Part shown: piece by piece, positions 48,233 to 57,591 of the stretch | Numbering within the stretch: position 1 is the stretch's first letter | How the letters are laid out: each line of letters begins with the position of its first letter | Origin: Azospirillum humicireducens | GTDB taxonomy: Bacteria > Pseudomonadota > Alphaproteobacteria > Azospirillales > Azospirillaceae | Assembly: GCF_001639105.2 (NCBI RefSeq) | Contig: NZ_CP015285.1 | Span: 2,162,501-2,226,500, forward strand | DNA: 64,000 nucleotides | Reading direction: 5' to 3' | Position numbers and translations under genes: made by a program | Notes under the pieces: model-generated | Told to the model about the DNA's origin: nothing | Database searches by the model: none | Seen by the model: only the letters and a program-made list of their open reading frames with translations

Positions 48233-49306
48233 TCAGCGGAGATCGGCCCCCACCGCCTCGGCGACCGAGCTGAAGCCGTCGCGGCGCAGCAGCTCCGCCA
48301 GCTCGCGACGGATGCGGTGGACCACCGCCGGCCCGGCATAGACCATCGCCGAATAGAGCTGGACCAGCGAGGCGCCGGCCCGGATCTTGGCATAGGCGTC
48401 CTCGCCGGTCGCCACGCCGCCCACCCCGACGATCGGCAGCTTGCCGCCGGTCAGCGCGTAGATCTCGCGCAGGACGGAGGTCGACGGCTCGAACAGCGGA
48501 CGGCCGGACAGGCCGCCGGCCTCGCTGCGCATCGCCGCCGGGATGCTGTCGGGCCGGGCGATGGTGGTGTTGGAGACGATCAGGCCGTCGATGCCGGACT
48601 CCAGCGCCACCGCGGCGATGTCGCTCTTGTCCTCCACCGTCAGGTCGGGCGCGATCTTCAGCAGCAGCGGCGGATTGCGGGTCAGGCCGCAGGACGCCCG
48701 CGCTTCCAGCACCCGATCCAGCAGGGCGCGCAACGGGTCGCGGCCCTGCAGCGCGCGCAGGCCCGGCGTGTTGGGGGACGAGACGTTGACGACCAGATAG
48801 TCGGCCAGCGGCGCCAGCCGGCGCACGCCGATCACGTAATCGTCGGCGGCGTCCACCGTGTCCTTGTTCTTGCCCAGGTTGGCGCCGACGATGCCGGGGG
48901 CCTGCTTGCCCAGGTCGCGGCGGCGTTCCAGCCGCTGGGCGAAGGCTTCGAGCCCTTCGTTGTTGAAGCCCATGCGGTTGATGACCGCCCGCTGCTCCAC
49001 CAGCCGGAACAGGCGGGGACGCGGGTTGCCGGGCTGGGGCCGCGGGGTGACGCTTCCGGGCTCGACGAAGCCGAAGCCGAGATTCAGCATGGCGTCGACC
49101 ACTTCGGCATTCTTGTCGAAGCCGGCGGCGAGCCCGACCGGGTTGGCGAAGTCCAGCCCCCAGACGCGGGTGTGCAGCGCCGGTTCGTCCTTGCCACGGG
49201 CCGGCGGGACCAGCCCGGTCTTCAGCGCCTTGATGGTCAGGCCATGCGCGGTCTCGGGGTCGAAGCGGAACAGCAGCGGCCCGGCAAGCGGATAGAGGTC
49301 GATCAC
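48233..49306 (-). CDS. pyrD: Dihydroorotate dehydrogenase (quinone), class 2
   Basis: Oxidises dihydroorotate to orotate in pyrimidine synthesis, with electrons to quinone at the membrane. The 357-residue chain has the class 2 N-terminal helix region (DLYPLAGPLLFRFDPETAH), GLAAGFDKNAE, GFVEPGSVTPRPQPGNPRPR, the catalytic Ser in VVNVSSPNTPGLR and LPIVGVGGVATGEDA. Start is GTG at 49306; GTGA overlaps the stop of the upstream DUF952 gene, indicating coupling. An in-frame extension upstream lies within the DUF952 gene and is not used. Confidence 0.97.
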   Translation of the reverse strand: MIDLYPLAGPLLFRFDPETAHGLTIKALKTGLVPPARGKDEPALHTRVWGLDFANPVGLAAGFDKNAEVVDAMLNLGFGFVEPGSVTPRPQPGNPRPRLFRLVEQRAVINRMGFNNEGLEAFAQRLERRRDLGKQAPGIVGANLGKNKDTVDAADDYVIGVRRLAPLADYLVVNVSSPNTPGLRALQGRDPLRALLDRVLEARASCGLTRNPPLLLKIAPDLTVEDKSDIAAVALESGIDGLIVSNTTIARPDSIPAAMRSEAGGLSGRPLFEPSTSVLREIYALTGGKLPIVGVGGVATGEDAYAKIRAGASLVQLYSAMVYAGPAVVHRIRRELAELLRRDGFSSVAEAVGADLR

Positions 49307-49677
49307 GGAACGAGGTCCTGGAGGGTGAAGGGAAAGCCGGCGGGGAAGACGTGGCGCCCATCCGGCCCCAGCGGCAGCGGGTCGACCCGCAGCACGGTGT
49401 CCACCGGCAACGGCCCGTACAGATGCGGAAACAGCTGTCCGCCGCGCGAAGGTTCCCAACGCAGGGCGGCACCCAGCCGGTCGGCGTCCACCGTCAGCAG
49501 CAGCAGGCCGTCCTGGCCGGCGCGATGCTTGGCGGCACTCTCCACCACCTGTCCGGCGGTGGAGAAATGGATGAAGCCGTCCTGGACATCCTGCGACGAA
49601 CCCGGGTAGCTGCCGGCCTGGCGGGCGGCGTCCCACTCGTCCGCGCGGCACATGTGGTGGATGATTCGGTCGGTCAT
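49303..49677 (-). CDS. DUF952 domain-containing protein
   Basis: A 124-residue protein of the DUF952 family (glutathione S-transferase-unrelated, ADP-ribosyltransferase-like fold in structural predictions). Visible family marks: IIHHMCRADEWDAARQAG, DGFIHFSTAGQVVESAAKH, LLLTVDADRLGAALRWEP and FPHLYGPLPVDTVLRV. Its stop overlaps the pyrD GTG by four bases, so both are made from one transcript. Function is unknown; the link to pyrimidine synthesis is positional and frequent in Rhodospirillales by my recollection. Confidence 0.93.
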   Translation of the reverse strand: MTDRIIHHMCRADEWDAARQAGSYPGSSQDVQDGFIHFSTAGQVVESAAKHRAGQDGLLLLTVDADRLGAALRWEPSRGGQLFPHLYGPLPVDTVLRVDPLPLGPDGRHVFPAGFPFTLQDLVP

Positions 49678-50033
49678 GATGGTCGGACACTATCCCAAGG
49701 CGCGGCCACCGGCCAGATACATCAAAGCCGCAGCCTGAAAGCCGCAGTTACCGGCGGTGCGGGGTGTCCGGCCCGGTCCAGTCAGGCCGGGCCTCTGCCG
49801 CAACGCAAGATCGATTCACCGAATGCAATCCCGCACGCGTCGCGCGTTGCATTTTGCAAAGCACACTCGAAACTATTCGGCATTTTGCGGGTATTTTTGA
49901 GTTTCCGGCGCCTTCATTCCTGCTGAAACGGCGGACCATCCAGTTCAACCCCCGCGATTCCAAGCGCTGAAGCCACCTTCGCAGGTTGGCATCGCTTTTG
50001 CTGTGACAGAAGCAAGTCAACGGAGGACCCGCC
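49678..50033. other. Divergent intergenic region
   Basis: About 355 bp between the DUF952 gene and a rightward small gene. The part 49840-49930 is AT-rich and contains the palindrome TTGCA-TTT-TGCAA (49847-49859), which could be a regulator site for the small gene. No ORF with a ribosome binding site was found here. Confidence 0.4.
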
Positions 50034-50252
50034 ATGAACGCGATTTCCATGAGCCTGATGAAGAAGACCCAGTCCTGCGACACGGACCTGGGCGCCTCGG
50101 TCACCGCCATGGGCGCGCTGTGCGAGCCGGGTCAGACCGCGGTCCCGCTGAAGCCGAGCGCCACCATGCTGGCGGCGGGCGCGCGGGCCGGCGGCGTGTC
50201 GGTCGAGGTGGCCTGGAAGATCTACCAGGCGATGATCCACCACGCCGACTGA
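50034..50252 (+). CDS. Small hypothetical protein (72 aa)
   Basis: Unrecognised 72-residue protein beginning MNAISMSLMKKTQSCDTDLG, Ala/Val-rich with two Cys, ending SVEVAWKIYQAMIHHAD. No signal peptide or membrane helix. ACGGAGGA eight bases before the ATG is a strong ribosome binding site. It is convergent with the last gene of the phage island and has its own upstream AT-rich region, so it is probably a host gene marking the left edge of the island. Confidence 0.65.
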   Translation: MNAISMSLMKKTQSCDTDLGASVTAMGALCEPGQTAVPLKPSATMLAAGARAGGVSVEVAWKIYQAMIHHAD

Positions 50253-50280
50253 CCCGTCAGCCCGTCGCGGCAGCCGAAGG

Positions 50281-50601
50281 TCAGCGCCGTCCGGCCTCGA
50301 ACGGCAGGAAGCCCGAATCGAGCTTGGTCTCGATCCGCAGCAGATGGTCGGTCAGGCGCTGTTCCACATCCTTGAGGGTCGCGAAGGAGACATAGGTCTT
50401 CGCGACCTCCAGCTTGTAGGCGGCGAGACTCTCGCGCACCTGCGCCTGAGCCTCCTCCGCCCGCGCGCGCAACTCGTCCAGAGCGCTGTCGGCATCCTTG
50501 CGCACACGCGCGATCAGCCAGAACAGCCCGCCCATCGCCGGCAGTTCGACGGCGGTGATCCACCAGGCGAGATCCAGGCCTCCGGTCAGGGTGTCGTGCA
50601 T
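50281..50601 (-). CDS. Phage-island small membrane/coiled-coil protein (holin- or spanin-like position)
   Basis: A 106-residue protein with one N-terminal hydrophobic helix (LDLAWWITAVELPAMGGLFWLI in part, residues about 9-28) followed by a charged coiled coil (SALDELRARAEEAQAQVRES). It follows the large terminase by 33 bp. In T7-like phages a class II holin and an Rz-type spanin lie beside the terminase genes, and size and topology would fit either, but no sequence family is recognised. It is the last gene of the island. Confidence 0.75.
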   Translation of the reverse strand: MHDTLTGGLDLAWWITAVELPAMGGLFWLIARVRKDADSALDELRARAEEAQAQVRESLAAYKLEVAKTYVSFATLKDVEQRLTDHLLRIETKLDSGFLPFEAGRR

Positions 50602-50634
50602 CGGGGTCTCCTGTGGTTGAGGTGAGGAAAGGAC

Positions 50635-52155
50635 TCAAAGCTCCCAATCCGACGGCGCCACCACCGTGCCGACACCCCGCCAATCGGGGCGGCGTTCGGG
50701 AGCGGGCGCCACGTCTTCGAAGCGGAAGGGCTCGGCTCCGAGGCAGCCGGCCACAGCGTCCAGGCCGTCGTCAGGTCCGCGGTAACGGCCGTCCGGGCGC
50801 CAGTCGCGCATTTCACGGATCAGCGGCGTGTCCCACACCGACCGGTGGGCCAGCAGGCGGCGGTCGGCCATCAGGGCGTTGAAGGCCTCCGCGATCCGCT
50901 GGGCCTTGGGCTTGCGGCTGGTCTGCTCGACCACGCCGACGGCCAGCCGGTCATTGCGCAGCCGTTCACGCAGCAGGCCGGGCAGGAAGCGGCCCAAGCC
51001 GTTGATCTCGATATGGATCGACGGCAGGTGGTTGTCGGCGAGCAGGCGGGAGACCTGCCCGCATTGCTGATCGGCTTCCGTCTCTTCCAACCGGGGATCG
51101 ACCGTCAGATACAGCACCCGGTGCAGGTAGAAGTGTTTGTCGGCGCCGCCGAAAACCACGGCGACCACGCTGCCGTCACCGCTTTTCGCCTTGCCGTCCG
51201 CTTCCAGCCGGGCGAAGGCCGGGTCCCACCAGCAGGAGGCGGAAACCATCCGCACTCCGCCCAGCGTCAGCACCGCGCGGCCCAGCGCCTCGCGATAGAC
51301 CAGCTCCGCGTCGTAGCGGCCGAGCTTGGCGACATCCAGCATGCCGTCGGCGGCACTGACCGGACGCAGCAGCATCTGGCTGGTGAATTTGTTGGGGCCG
51401 GTGGACTTGCGGATGCGGGCGACATGCGCCTCGCCGAAGCGCTCCTTCCAGGTGTAGGTGCGGTTTCCCTCGGCGTCCTCGGTATAGACCGGCAGGACCA
51501 GCCGTTCGAACCCGTCCAGGAAGGGCGGGCTGCCGTCGTCGGTCTCCTCGGCATAGAGGCTGTCCTGCGCATGCGGCGTGCCGACATAGAGCTGCGCCCC
51601 GCCCGGCACCAGCACATACTCCAGTTCCGACAGACGCTCGCGCAACGCTGCACGCTTGATCCCGGTATCGGCATTGCGCGGCACCTCCACGTCGTCGCAG
51701 ATCACCACGTCGGCGCGGCTGCCGGTGATGTTGCCGCCGATGCCGGCCGCCGCCATCGATGGGTCGCGCAGTTCCATCGGCCGCACCACCGTGAACTGGT
51801 CGGCCGCCCATTGGTCGCGCTCCCTGGCCGGCGGCTTCAGGTGGGCGCAGCCGGGATGGCGTTCCAGGATGCGCTTGACGTTGCGCACCATCTTCGTCGC
51901 CAGCCGCATGTCGGCGGCCAGCACCAGCAGCCGGCGGTTGGGATCGCGCAGCAGCAGCCAGGCCGCGAACAGCCCGACCAGGGTGGATTTGCCCGACCCG
52001 CGGAAGGCCATCAGCAGCATGCGCCGGTTCTGCCCGGCCATATGCTCCTCCAGCCATCCCGTCATCCGCGCATGGTGGGCGGGGGTCTTCAGTTCGACCA
52101 TCCTGTTCCAGCCGTCGACGAAGCCGAAGAAGCTGTCCTCCTTCCCCGCCCTCAT
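50635..52155 (-). CDS. Phage terminase large subunit
   Basis: A 506-residue DNA-packaging motor. ATPase: Walker A LMAFRGSGKSTLVG (about residues 48-61) and Walker B RADVVICDDVEV. Nuclease: candidate metal ligands in SCWWDPAFARLE, IHIEINGLGRFLP and GPDDGLDAVAG. All key residues are present, so the enzyme looks intact. Length is close to T7 gp19-like terminases. The ATG overlaps the tail-fibre stop by four bases (ATGA). In T7-like phages the large terminase is also the last major late gene. No small terminase gene is visible. Confidence 0.92.
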   Translation of the reverse strand: MRAGKEDSFFGFVDGWNRMVELKTPAHHARMTGWLEEHMAGQNRRMLLMAFRGSGKSTLVGLFAAWLLLRDPNRRLLVLAADMRLATKMVRNVKRILERHPGCAHLKPPARERDQWAADQFTVVRPMELRDPSMAAAGIGGNITGSRADVVICDDVEVPRNADTGIKRAALRERLSELEYVLVPGGAQLYVGTPHAQDSLYAEETDDGSPPFLDGFERLVLPVYTEDAEGNRTYTWKERFGEAHVARIRKSTGPNKFTSQMLLRPVSAADGMLDVAKLGRYDAELVYREALGRAVLTLGGVRMVSASCWWDPAFARLEADGKAKSGDGSVVAVVFGGADKHFYLHRVLYLTVDPRLEETEADQQCGQVSRLLADNHLPSIHIEINGLGRFLPGLLRERLRNDRLAVGVVEQTSRKPKAQRIAEAFNALMADRRLLAHRSVWDTPLIREMRDWRPDGRYRGPDDGLDAVAGCLGAEPFRFEDVAPAPERRPDWRGVGTVVAPSDWEL

Positions 52156-54182
52156 GGATTCCGCCCCAGGATGTGCCAGCCGGCGCCGTTCGACATCACC
52201 GTCACCGCATGGCCTTGGGCGGTCAGCGCAATGGCCTCGCTGTCCGGCCCGCCGCCGCCGGACTGGGTGACGGTGACGCGGTTGCCGCCGGTGTCGGACT
52301 TCTTGACGGTGACCGTCCGCCCCACTGCATGCGGCGCCGACGGCGCCGGCAGACGCACCTCCACCGCCCCGTTCCAGGCGCTGACCAGATAGAGCTGCTG
52401 GTTCAAATCCGGCTCGAACAGGCCGGGGGTATCGTGATAGCGGGCGTTGCCCGGCTGGCTGTTGCCGGCGACGATCCACCAGCCGGCCCCGTTCGACACC
52501 AGCGTGACGAAATCGTACCGGTTGCCGAGCGACAGCATCCGCCCGTCCGGCCCCGGTCCGCCGGTCTCCGTCACCGTCAGCGGGTTGGCCGAGGCATCGG
52601 TGCGCTTGATCGTCACCGCATGGCCGTTGGCGTCCTCCGCCTTCGGTAGACGCAACTCCACCGGCCCGCCATAGGCGCTGGCCAGATAGACGGAACTGCG
52701 CAGGTCCAGCGCCACCGCCCCGCCATTGACCGGCTCGACATAGTCGGTGTCGTACCGCATCGCCTCCACCACCAGCTCGGTGACGCGGCAGCGCTGCAGC
52801 CGGTTCTTCTCCGGATAGCCGGCATTGACAGCGGTGTATTGCCCGCCCGAGCGGTCGAGGATCGCCGGTCCGGCGGCAGCGGAGAACAGGTTGACGACCG
52901 CCGTCTCCACCGACCCGGCATCCAGCTGCAGGTTCGGCAGCGCGCCCAGCGACTCGGCGTAGAAATTCACGATCAGCGTCTTGTCGGTGACGGCGCCGAC
53001 ACGGAAACAGGCCTCCGCTCCCGGCCACAGATTGGCCTCGCAGTCGAAGAAGGCGTTGTTGAAGCGCCCCTGCTCCACGAAGAAACCGCAGCCGGTCATC
53101 GGTGCCGACAGCGAATAGACCCGCACCGCATGGAACCGGTTGGCGTTCGGCGTGTCGCCCGCCCCCGTCCGCGTCAGCCACACCCCATGGCGCGACGGCC
53201 GCGCCACCAGCACGCGGGCGATGTTGTTCCAATAGCAGGGCAGGTTCGGGTCGATATAGCCGTCGAAGACCAGCCCGACCTCCGGCTCCCACAGCGTCAG
53301 GTCGGTCAGGCTGTTCTGCACGCAAGGCCCATCACGCCCGAACAGCCGCACTCCTGCCTTGCCCTGCTCCAGCCGCAGGCCCGACAGGGTGGCGTAGCCG
53401 TCCGGCAGATGGATCAGGTCGAAGCCGTTGGACGCCCCGCGGATCACCGATCCCTGCCCCGCCCCGTACAGCGTCTGCCCATAACCGAGCGTCAGCGTGT
53501 TGGCGATGCGGTAGCTGCCCGGCGGCACGAACACGGCACGGGCGGAGGTCAACGCCGCCTGCAAGGCCAGCGTGTCGTCGACCAGACCGTCGCCCACCGC
53601 GCCGAAATCCTTCACCGACACGAGATCGGCCAGCTTGTCGCGCACCGGCCGGGCGGTCGCTCCCGCCCCCGGCGGCACATAGGTCGCCAGCGCCTCCTCG
53701 TCCACCGGCGGGCGGATCGTCGGGTTGCCGGCGCTGTCGAAGGCCAGCAGCTTGCCCTGGCGCAACCCCCGCTCCGGCAGCAGGGGGGAGGCCGGCAGGT
53801 CGCTGTCGCCATAGCGCAGCATCAGCTCCTGATCGCCCGCCACCTGCTGGAGCATCGCCGTCAGCCGGTCCAGCTCGCCATTGAGGGCGGCGGCGGGCAG
53901 CGGCCCGCTCTCGCCGAAATCGCTGCGCCGTTCGATGGGCAGGCGGCGGCGCAGCAGGACGATCGTGCCCTCCGCCGGTGCGGCGCCAAAGGTCACCGCC
54001 CCGCCGGCCGTCGCACCGGCTCCGCTGACCGCATAGCCGGTGCTCTGGAGCGCCGCGCCCAGGAAGACCTGGAGATCCTCGTCGGCAAAGATCGGAAACG
54101 GGTAGGTGAAGACCCGCTGCATGCCGTCTGCAAGATACTGGACGCGCGGGGTTCCGCGCGGGATGAGAAGCGGCGTGGACAT
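52152..54182 (-). CDS. Phage tail fibre/tailspike with pectate-lyase-like beta-helix
   Basis: A 676-residue protein. The N-terminal TPRVQYLADGMQRVFTYPFP and DEDLQVFLGA resemble the T7 tail-fibre head-binding domain. Residues about 180-460 are a right-handed beta-helix starting with the pectate_lyase_3 signature SVKDFGAVGDGLVDDTLALQ, suggesting binding or cleavage of surface polysaccharide. The C-terminus carries two repeats of about 75 residues, each with VEVRLP, a KxxDxxxNxxTVT strand and SNGAGW(H/W)I. It determines host-surface specificity in related phages. Confidence 0.9.
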   Translation of the reverse strand: MSTPLLIPRGTPRVQYLADGMQRVFTYPFPIFADEDLQVFLGAALQSTGYAVSGAGATAGGAVTFGAAPAEGTIVLLRRRLPIERRSDFGESGPLPAAALNGELDRLTAMLQQVAGDQELMLRYGDSDLPASPLLPERGLRQGKLLAFDSAGNPTIRPPVDEEALATYVPPGAGATARPVRDKLADLVSVKDFGAVGDGLVDDTLALQAALTSARAVFVPPGSYRIANTLTLGYGQTLYGAGQGSVIRGASNGFDLIHLPDGYATLSGLRLEQGKAGVRLFGRDGPCVQNSLTDLTLWEPEVGLVFDGYIDPNLPCYWNNIARVLVARPSRHGVWLTRTGAGDTPNANRFHAVRVYSLSAPMTGCGFFVEQGRFNNAFFDCEANLWPGAEACFRVGAVTDKTLIVNFYAESLGALPNLQLDAGSVETAVVNLFSAAAGPAILDRSGGQYTAVNAGYPEKNRLQRCRVTELVVEAMRYDTDYVEPVNGGAVALDLRSSVYLASAYGGPVELRLPKAEDANGHAVTIKRTDASANPLTVTETGGPGPDGRMLSLGNRYDFVTLVSNGAGWWIVAGNSQPGNARYHDTPGLFEPDLNQQLYLVSAWNGAVEVRLPAPSAPHAVGRTVTVKKSDTGGNRVTVTQSGGGGPDSEAIALTAQGHAVTVMSNGAGWHILGRNP

Positions 54183-54212
54183 CGGGTGGTCTCCGGAGGA
54201 TGGAGCCGTTCC

Positions 54213-55019
54213 TCAAAAGAACTTGCTCATGTATTCCAGTCGCTGACGGTCGGCCAGTTGCGACAACTCCAGCAGGTTGCGGCGCCTGGCCTCGTCCAGC
54301 CCCTGCTGGATGGCGGCGCGCTTCAACTGGTCGGTCGCCTGGGCGTCCTTGCGCTCGGTTTCGCTGGAATTGGTCAGACCCAGCAGGATCGCCTCGCCCG
54401 ACCCGTCCTGCGCGGTGACGCCCCGCGCACCCAGCCCGGCGCGGGTCTTGCTGACCGCCTGACGCAGTGCCGCCAGCCGCCGCTGTTCGGCGGCATCCGC
54501 CGCAGCGGTCAGCTGGGCGAGCTGGGTCTGCGCATCGGCCTCCTTCGCGCGGACGGCCTCGTCCTGGCCGGCGCGCAGCTGGGCCAGCGTCTGCTCCTGG
54601 GTGGCGCGGTAATCGTCCATCTCCTTGGCCCGCGCCGCCGCCGCAGCAGCAGCCGCGGTTTCGTCCTTCTGACGCTGAAGCTCCTGCTCCTGTTGACGCA
54701 ACTCGGCGTCATGCGCCCACTGGCGGGCCTGCGCCTCGGCCTCCAGCTGGGCCTGCTGCTGGCGGGCGACAGCGGCGGCCTGGGCGTCGCGTTCGGCTGC
54801 CGCTGCTTCCTCGCGGTATTTCTGTTCCAGCGCCGCCTGCGCGGCGGCGGCCTGTGCCGCGTCCTGCTGGCGCTTGTATTCCAGTTCGGCAGCAGCCTGT
54901 GCCGCGGCGGCCTGCTGGGCTGCGGCACCGGACTGGCCGGCATTGGCGCTGCGCACGGTACCGATGACCGAGTTCGCCAGCGGCAGTGCCGTGGACACGA
55001 GGGGAGCGATTCCACCCAT
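54213..55019 (-). CDS. Coiled-coil phage protein in the internal-virion position
   Basis: A 268-residue protein, mostly a long Ala/Gln/Glu-rich coiled coil (residues about 28-200), with a Gly-rich N-terminus and a C-terminal block ATDQLKRAAIQQGLDEARRR. No family is recognised with confidence. In the T7 order it sits between tail tubular protein B and the tail fibre, where internal virion proteins are encoded. It overlaps the upstream gene as TGATG. Structural or ejection-related roles are inferred from position only. Confidence 0.8.
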   Translation of the reverse strand: MGGIAPLVSTALPLANSVIGTVRSANAGQSGAAAQQAAAAQAAAELEYKRQQDAAQAAAAQAALEQKYREEAAAAERDAQAAAVARQQQAQLEAEAQARQWAHDAELRQQEQELQRQKDETAAAAAAAARAKEMDDYRATQEQTLAQLRAGQDEAVRAKEADAQTQLAQLTAAADAAEQRRLAALRQAVSKTRAGLGARGVTAQDGSGEAILLGLTNSSETERKDAQATDQLKRAAIQQGLDEARRRNLLELSQLADRQRLEYMSKFF

Positions 55020-56914
55020 CAGTCGTTCACCTTCAATTCCATGGTCACGGAAAGCAGCGTGAAGGGCAGCGGCGCATCCTGTTCGATGCGCCACAGCGGG
55101 ACATTGGTGTCGTGGCGCCAGCCGAGCGTCCGCAGCCGGCGGTCCCCCGACACGCGCGGCGGCACCCCGCCGGTGGGTTGCGGCCCCAGCCGGTGAAGCG
55201 GAAGTTCCTGCAACCCGCGCCCCAGATCGACGCGCAGCGCCGCCGTCTCCTCCAGCCGGAAGGTGACGGCGACCAGCCGGACGATGTCGGCTCCGGTCGC
55301 CTGCCCCAGCAGGTTGGGCGGCAGCGGTACGATCCGGTGGGTATAGGGCAGCCCGATCTCGACCCTGCGCGCCTGCGGATCGAGCGTGATGCTGCCGGCC
55401 TGGACCGTGGCCGGATTGCGCACCACCCCGTCGGCGACGATTGCGACCGTCCGTCCCTCCAGATGCGCCAGCCCGCCCCACACCGCAGTTGCGTCACCGC
55501 GCTCGGCGGTGATGGCCGCATCCAGGTTCAGCGCATCGTCGAACCGCTCGACGGTCCACACCCCACGGCGCTCCACCAGCGTATAGACCTCGTCCCCGAC
55601 CGCGGCGACGGAGCGCACCGCCCCATCGGTCTCCAGCAGGGTCCAGGCGGTGACATTCTCCGCCCGGTAGGCGGTGAGCGCCCCCAGCGTGCCGTCCTCC
55701 ATCGCGACGAACAGCAGCCGGCGGTTCTGGTCGTAATCCTGGTCGCGCGGGCTGGACAGCAGATGGCGGGCCAGCAGGGCGAGGTCGTTCGCCTGATAGG
55801 CCGCCTCGGTGTCGGTGTAGAGGAACTCGCGGATTTCGCGCCGGTTGCGCGGCACGAACAGCGTCGCCCCCTCCACGTCGCGCGGCGGGATGGCGCGGTC
55901 CATCGGCGAGCCGATGCGCGTCTGCCGGTTGACCTGCATGCTCTGCGGGGTCAGCGGGTCGCCGGTCACCATATATTCGGCGCCCGACGTGAAGACCTGC
56001 AGATGCCGGCCGGAGAAGACGGCGCGCACCGCGTTCACCTGATCGGACAGGATGCCGAACTCGATGGCCTGATCGTCCAGCCCCTCGCCCAGATCGAAGT
56101 TCCAGATCTGGGCGGAGCGCGACAGCCACAGCCGGTTGGGCAGGTCGCGCGATCCGCCGATCACCAGCCGGTCCTGGTGGAAGGCCGCCGACACCGGCCA
56201 GCCGCGCATTGCCGAGAAGGCCTGCTCCTCCCAAGCCGTCGTCGGCTGGGTGTCGGCCAGCGTTTCCTTGACCGTGGCGTTGACCTGCGTCGCCGACACC
56301 ACGCCGGTCACCTGCAACTGCTTGCCCTTGATGCGGATGCGGGTGCCGTCGTGGCGCGGGTCGAAAACGGGGGCCGAGGCGGTGACGGTGATCGCGCCGC
56401 CGGTCCCCGATGGCGTCACCGTCACCGCCGGGTCTCCGAAGCGGTGGAAGGGCGTCCGCACCAGTTCCCCTTCCACCGCAAAGGCCCACTCCGCCAGGGT
56501 CCAGGCCCCATCGTCGCCGCGCGTCAGCTTGCGCGGCGGCAGGTCGGGATGGCAGACCAGCAGCGTGTCGGCGCTCTGCGTCCAGGTGATCTGCGCCAGT
56601 TGCGTCAACGTCCAGGGCGCGGCAACCGACGCCAGCTTGCTCCCGCCCTGGAACACGTCGATCCAGCGGTCGGTGAAGACCAGCAGATAGGTCTGTTCGC
56701 TGTTCCGCTCGAACGCCACCAGCCGCCCGTCGCCGCGGGCCAGCGCGGTGAAGGCAAGGCCGGACCGTCGCGTCACCCCGCCGGTCGGGTCGATGAACAG
56801 GTTGCGCAGGGCCAACGCGCCGTTGTCATAGGCCTTGAGGTCGCCGCGCCCCAGCAGGCGGCGCGACACCTCGCCGGCGGTGAAGTTGGTCTTGACCTGA
56901 TGCAGCCGTCCCAT
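55019..56914 (-). CDS. Tail tubular protein B-like / phage stabilisation protein
   Basis: A 631-residue protein beginning MGRLHQVKTNFTAGEVSRRL followed by LGRGDLKAYDNGALALRNLF and GGVTRRSGLAF, the typical N-terminus of T7 gp12-like tail nozzle and P22 gp10-like stabilisation proteins. The rest is beta-rich with propeller-like repeats. GGGGAGGA precedes the ATG at 56914. It follows tail tubular protein A by 29 bp, as in T7. It forms the distal tail tube of a short-tailed particle in related phages. Confidence 0.9.
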   Translation of the reverse strand: MGRLHQVKTNFTAGEVSRRLLGRGDLKAYDNGALALRNLFIDPTGGVTRRSGLAFTALARGDGRLVAFERNSEQTYLLVFTDRWIDVFQGGSKLASVAAPWTLTQLAQITWTQSADTLLVCHPDLPPRKLTRGDDGAWTLAEWAFAVEGELVRTPFHRFGDPAVTVTPSGTGGAITVTASAPVFDPRHDGTRIRIKGKQLQVTGVVSATQVNATVKETLADTQPTTAWEEQAFSAMRGWPVSAAFHQDRLVIGGSRDLPNRLWLSRSAQIWNFDLGEGLDDQAIEFGILSDQVNAVRAVFSGRHLQVFTSGAEYMVTGDPLTPQSMQVNRQTRIGSPMDRAIPPRDVEGATLFVPRNRREIREFLYTDTEAAYQANDLALLARHLLSSPRDQDYDQNRRLLFVAMEDGTLGALTAYRAENVTAWTLLETDGAVRSVAAVGDEVYTLVERRGVWTVERFDDALNLDAAITAERGDATAVWGGLAHLEGRTVAIVADGVVRNPATVQAGSITLDPQARRVEIGLPYTHRIVPLPPNLLGQATGADIVRLVAVTFRLEETAALRVDLGRGLQELPLHRLGPQPTGGVPPRVSGDRRLRTLGWRHDTNVPLWRIEQDAPLPFTLLSVTMELKVND

Positions 56915-56943
56915 AACGTCCTCCCCTTCATGCTCTCGCCCCT

Positions 56944-57513
56944 TCACGCTCTCACGTCGATCAGGGTGAAGTCCTCGAAGCCGGGCTGGCTGTCCTGCTG
57001 GGCGTCGATCTGGCGGGCACGGCGGAACTCGCTTTCGGCCAGCTGGGCCAGCAGCTCCGCCCGCGTCGAGCTTTCGGTCAGCGGCAGGCAGAACTCGGCG
57101 GCGAGGCGCGCGATCAGCGCCTGATCGAAGAAGGCGGGGAAATGCTCCTCCGCCGGACGGCCGATGTAGGACAGGGTGACGGCGCCGGCATCGCAGAGCA
57201 GCGTCCGCCCGACGATGCGATAGGACAGGCCGCGCCCCCGCCCGTCGCCCCCCGCCCCCAGCGCCCGCAGGAAATCGGCCGGCAACTGGAAGGCGCAGGC
57301 ATAATCGGCGACCGGCGGTTCGGCCAGCCGCGGCAGCGTCGCCTGGACGCTGGCGAAGCTCCAGGCATTGGCCGACAGCAGCGCGTCGCGCGTCGGCGCA
57401 TAGAGGGCGGCGGCCACCTCCGCCTCGGCGGAGCCGTCGTCGAAGGAGGCGATGGCGGTGGCGCCGAGCTTGATCAGCGCGCGGCCGCACAGGCCGATGG
57501 CGGTCAGGGCCAT
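56944..57513 (-). CDS. Tail tubular protein A-like (head-tail adaptor)
   Basis: A 189-residue protein of the T7 gp11-like adaptor group: ALTAIGLCGRALIKLGATAI at the N-terminus, a central AWSFASVQATLPRL segment, and a C-terminal helix LIARLAAEFCLPLTESS followed by EFRRARQIDAQQ. In T7 this protein joins portal and nozzle. The portal itself is not encoded here, which is the oddest feature of the island. Length is typical. Confidence 0.9.
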   Translation of the reverse strand: MALTAIGLCGRALIKLGATAIASFDDGSAEAEVAAALYAPTRDALLSANAWSFASVQATLPRLAEPPVADYACAFQLPADFLRALGAGGDGRGRGLSYRIVGRTLLCDAGAVTLSYIGRPAEEHFPAFFDQALIARLAAEFCLPLTESSTRAELLAQLAESEFRRARQIDAQQDSQPGFEDFTLIDVRA

Positions 57514-57591
57514 GGACGGTCTCCCTTTCCAGGGTTTCGGAAAGGCGCCGCCCTCGATGGTCGACGTGCGGCGCCTTTCCCCTTCGGCGGA

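Noticed and set aside
49847..49859. TTGCA-TTT-TGCAA as an FNR-type box
   Set aside because: Spacing (TTGCA-N3-TGCAA) is one base short of the FNR layout; kept only as an unassigned palindrome.
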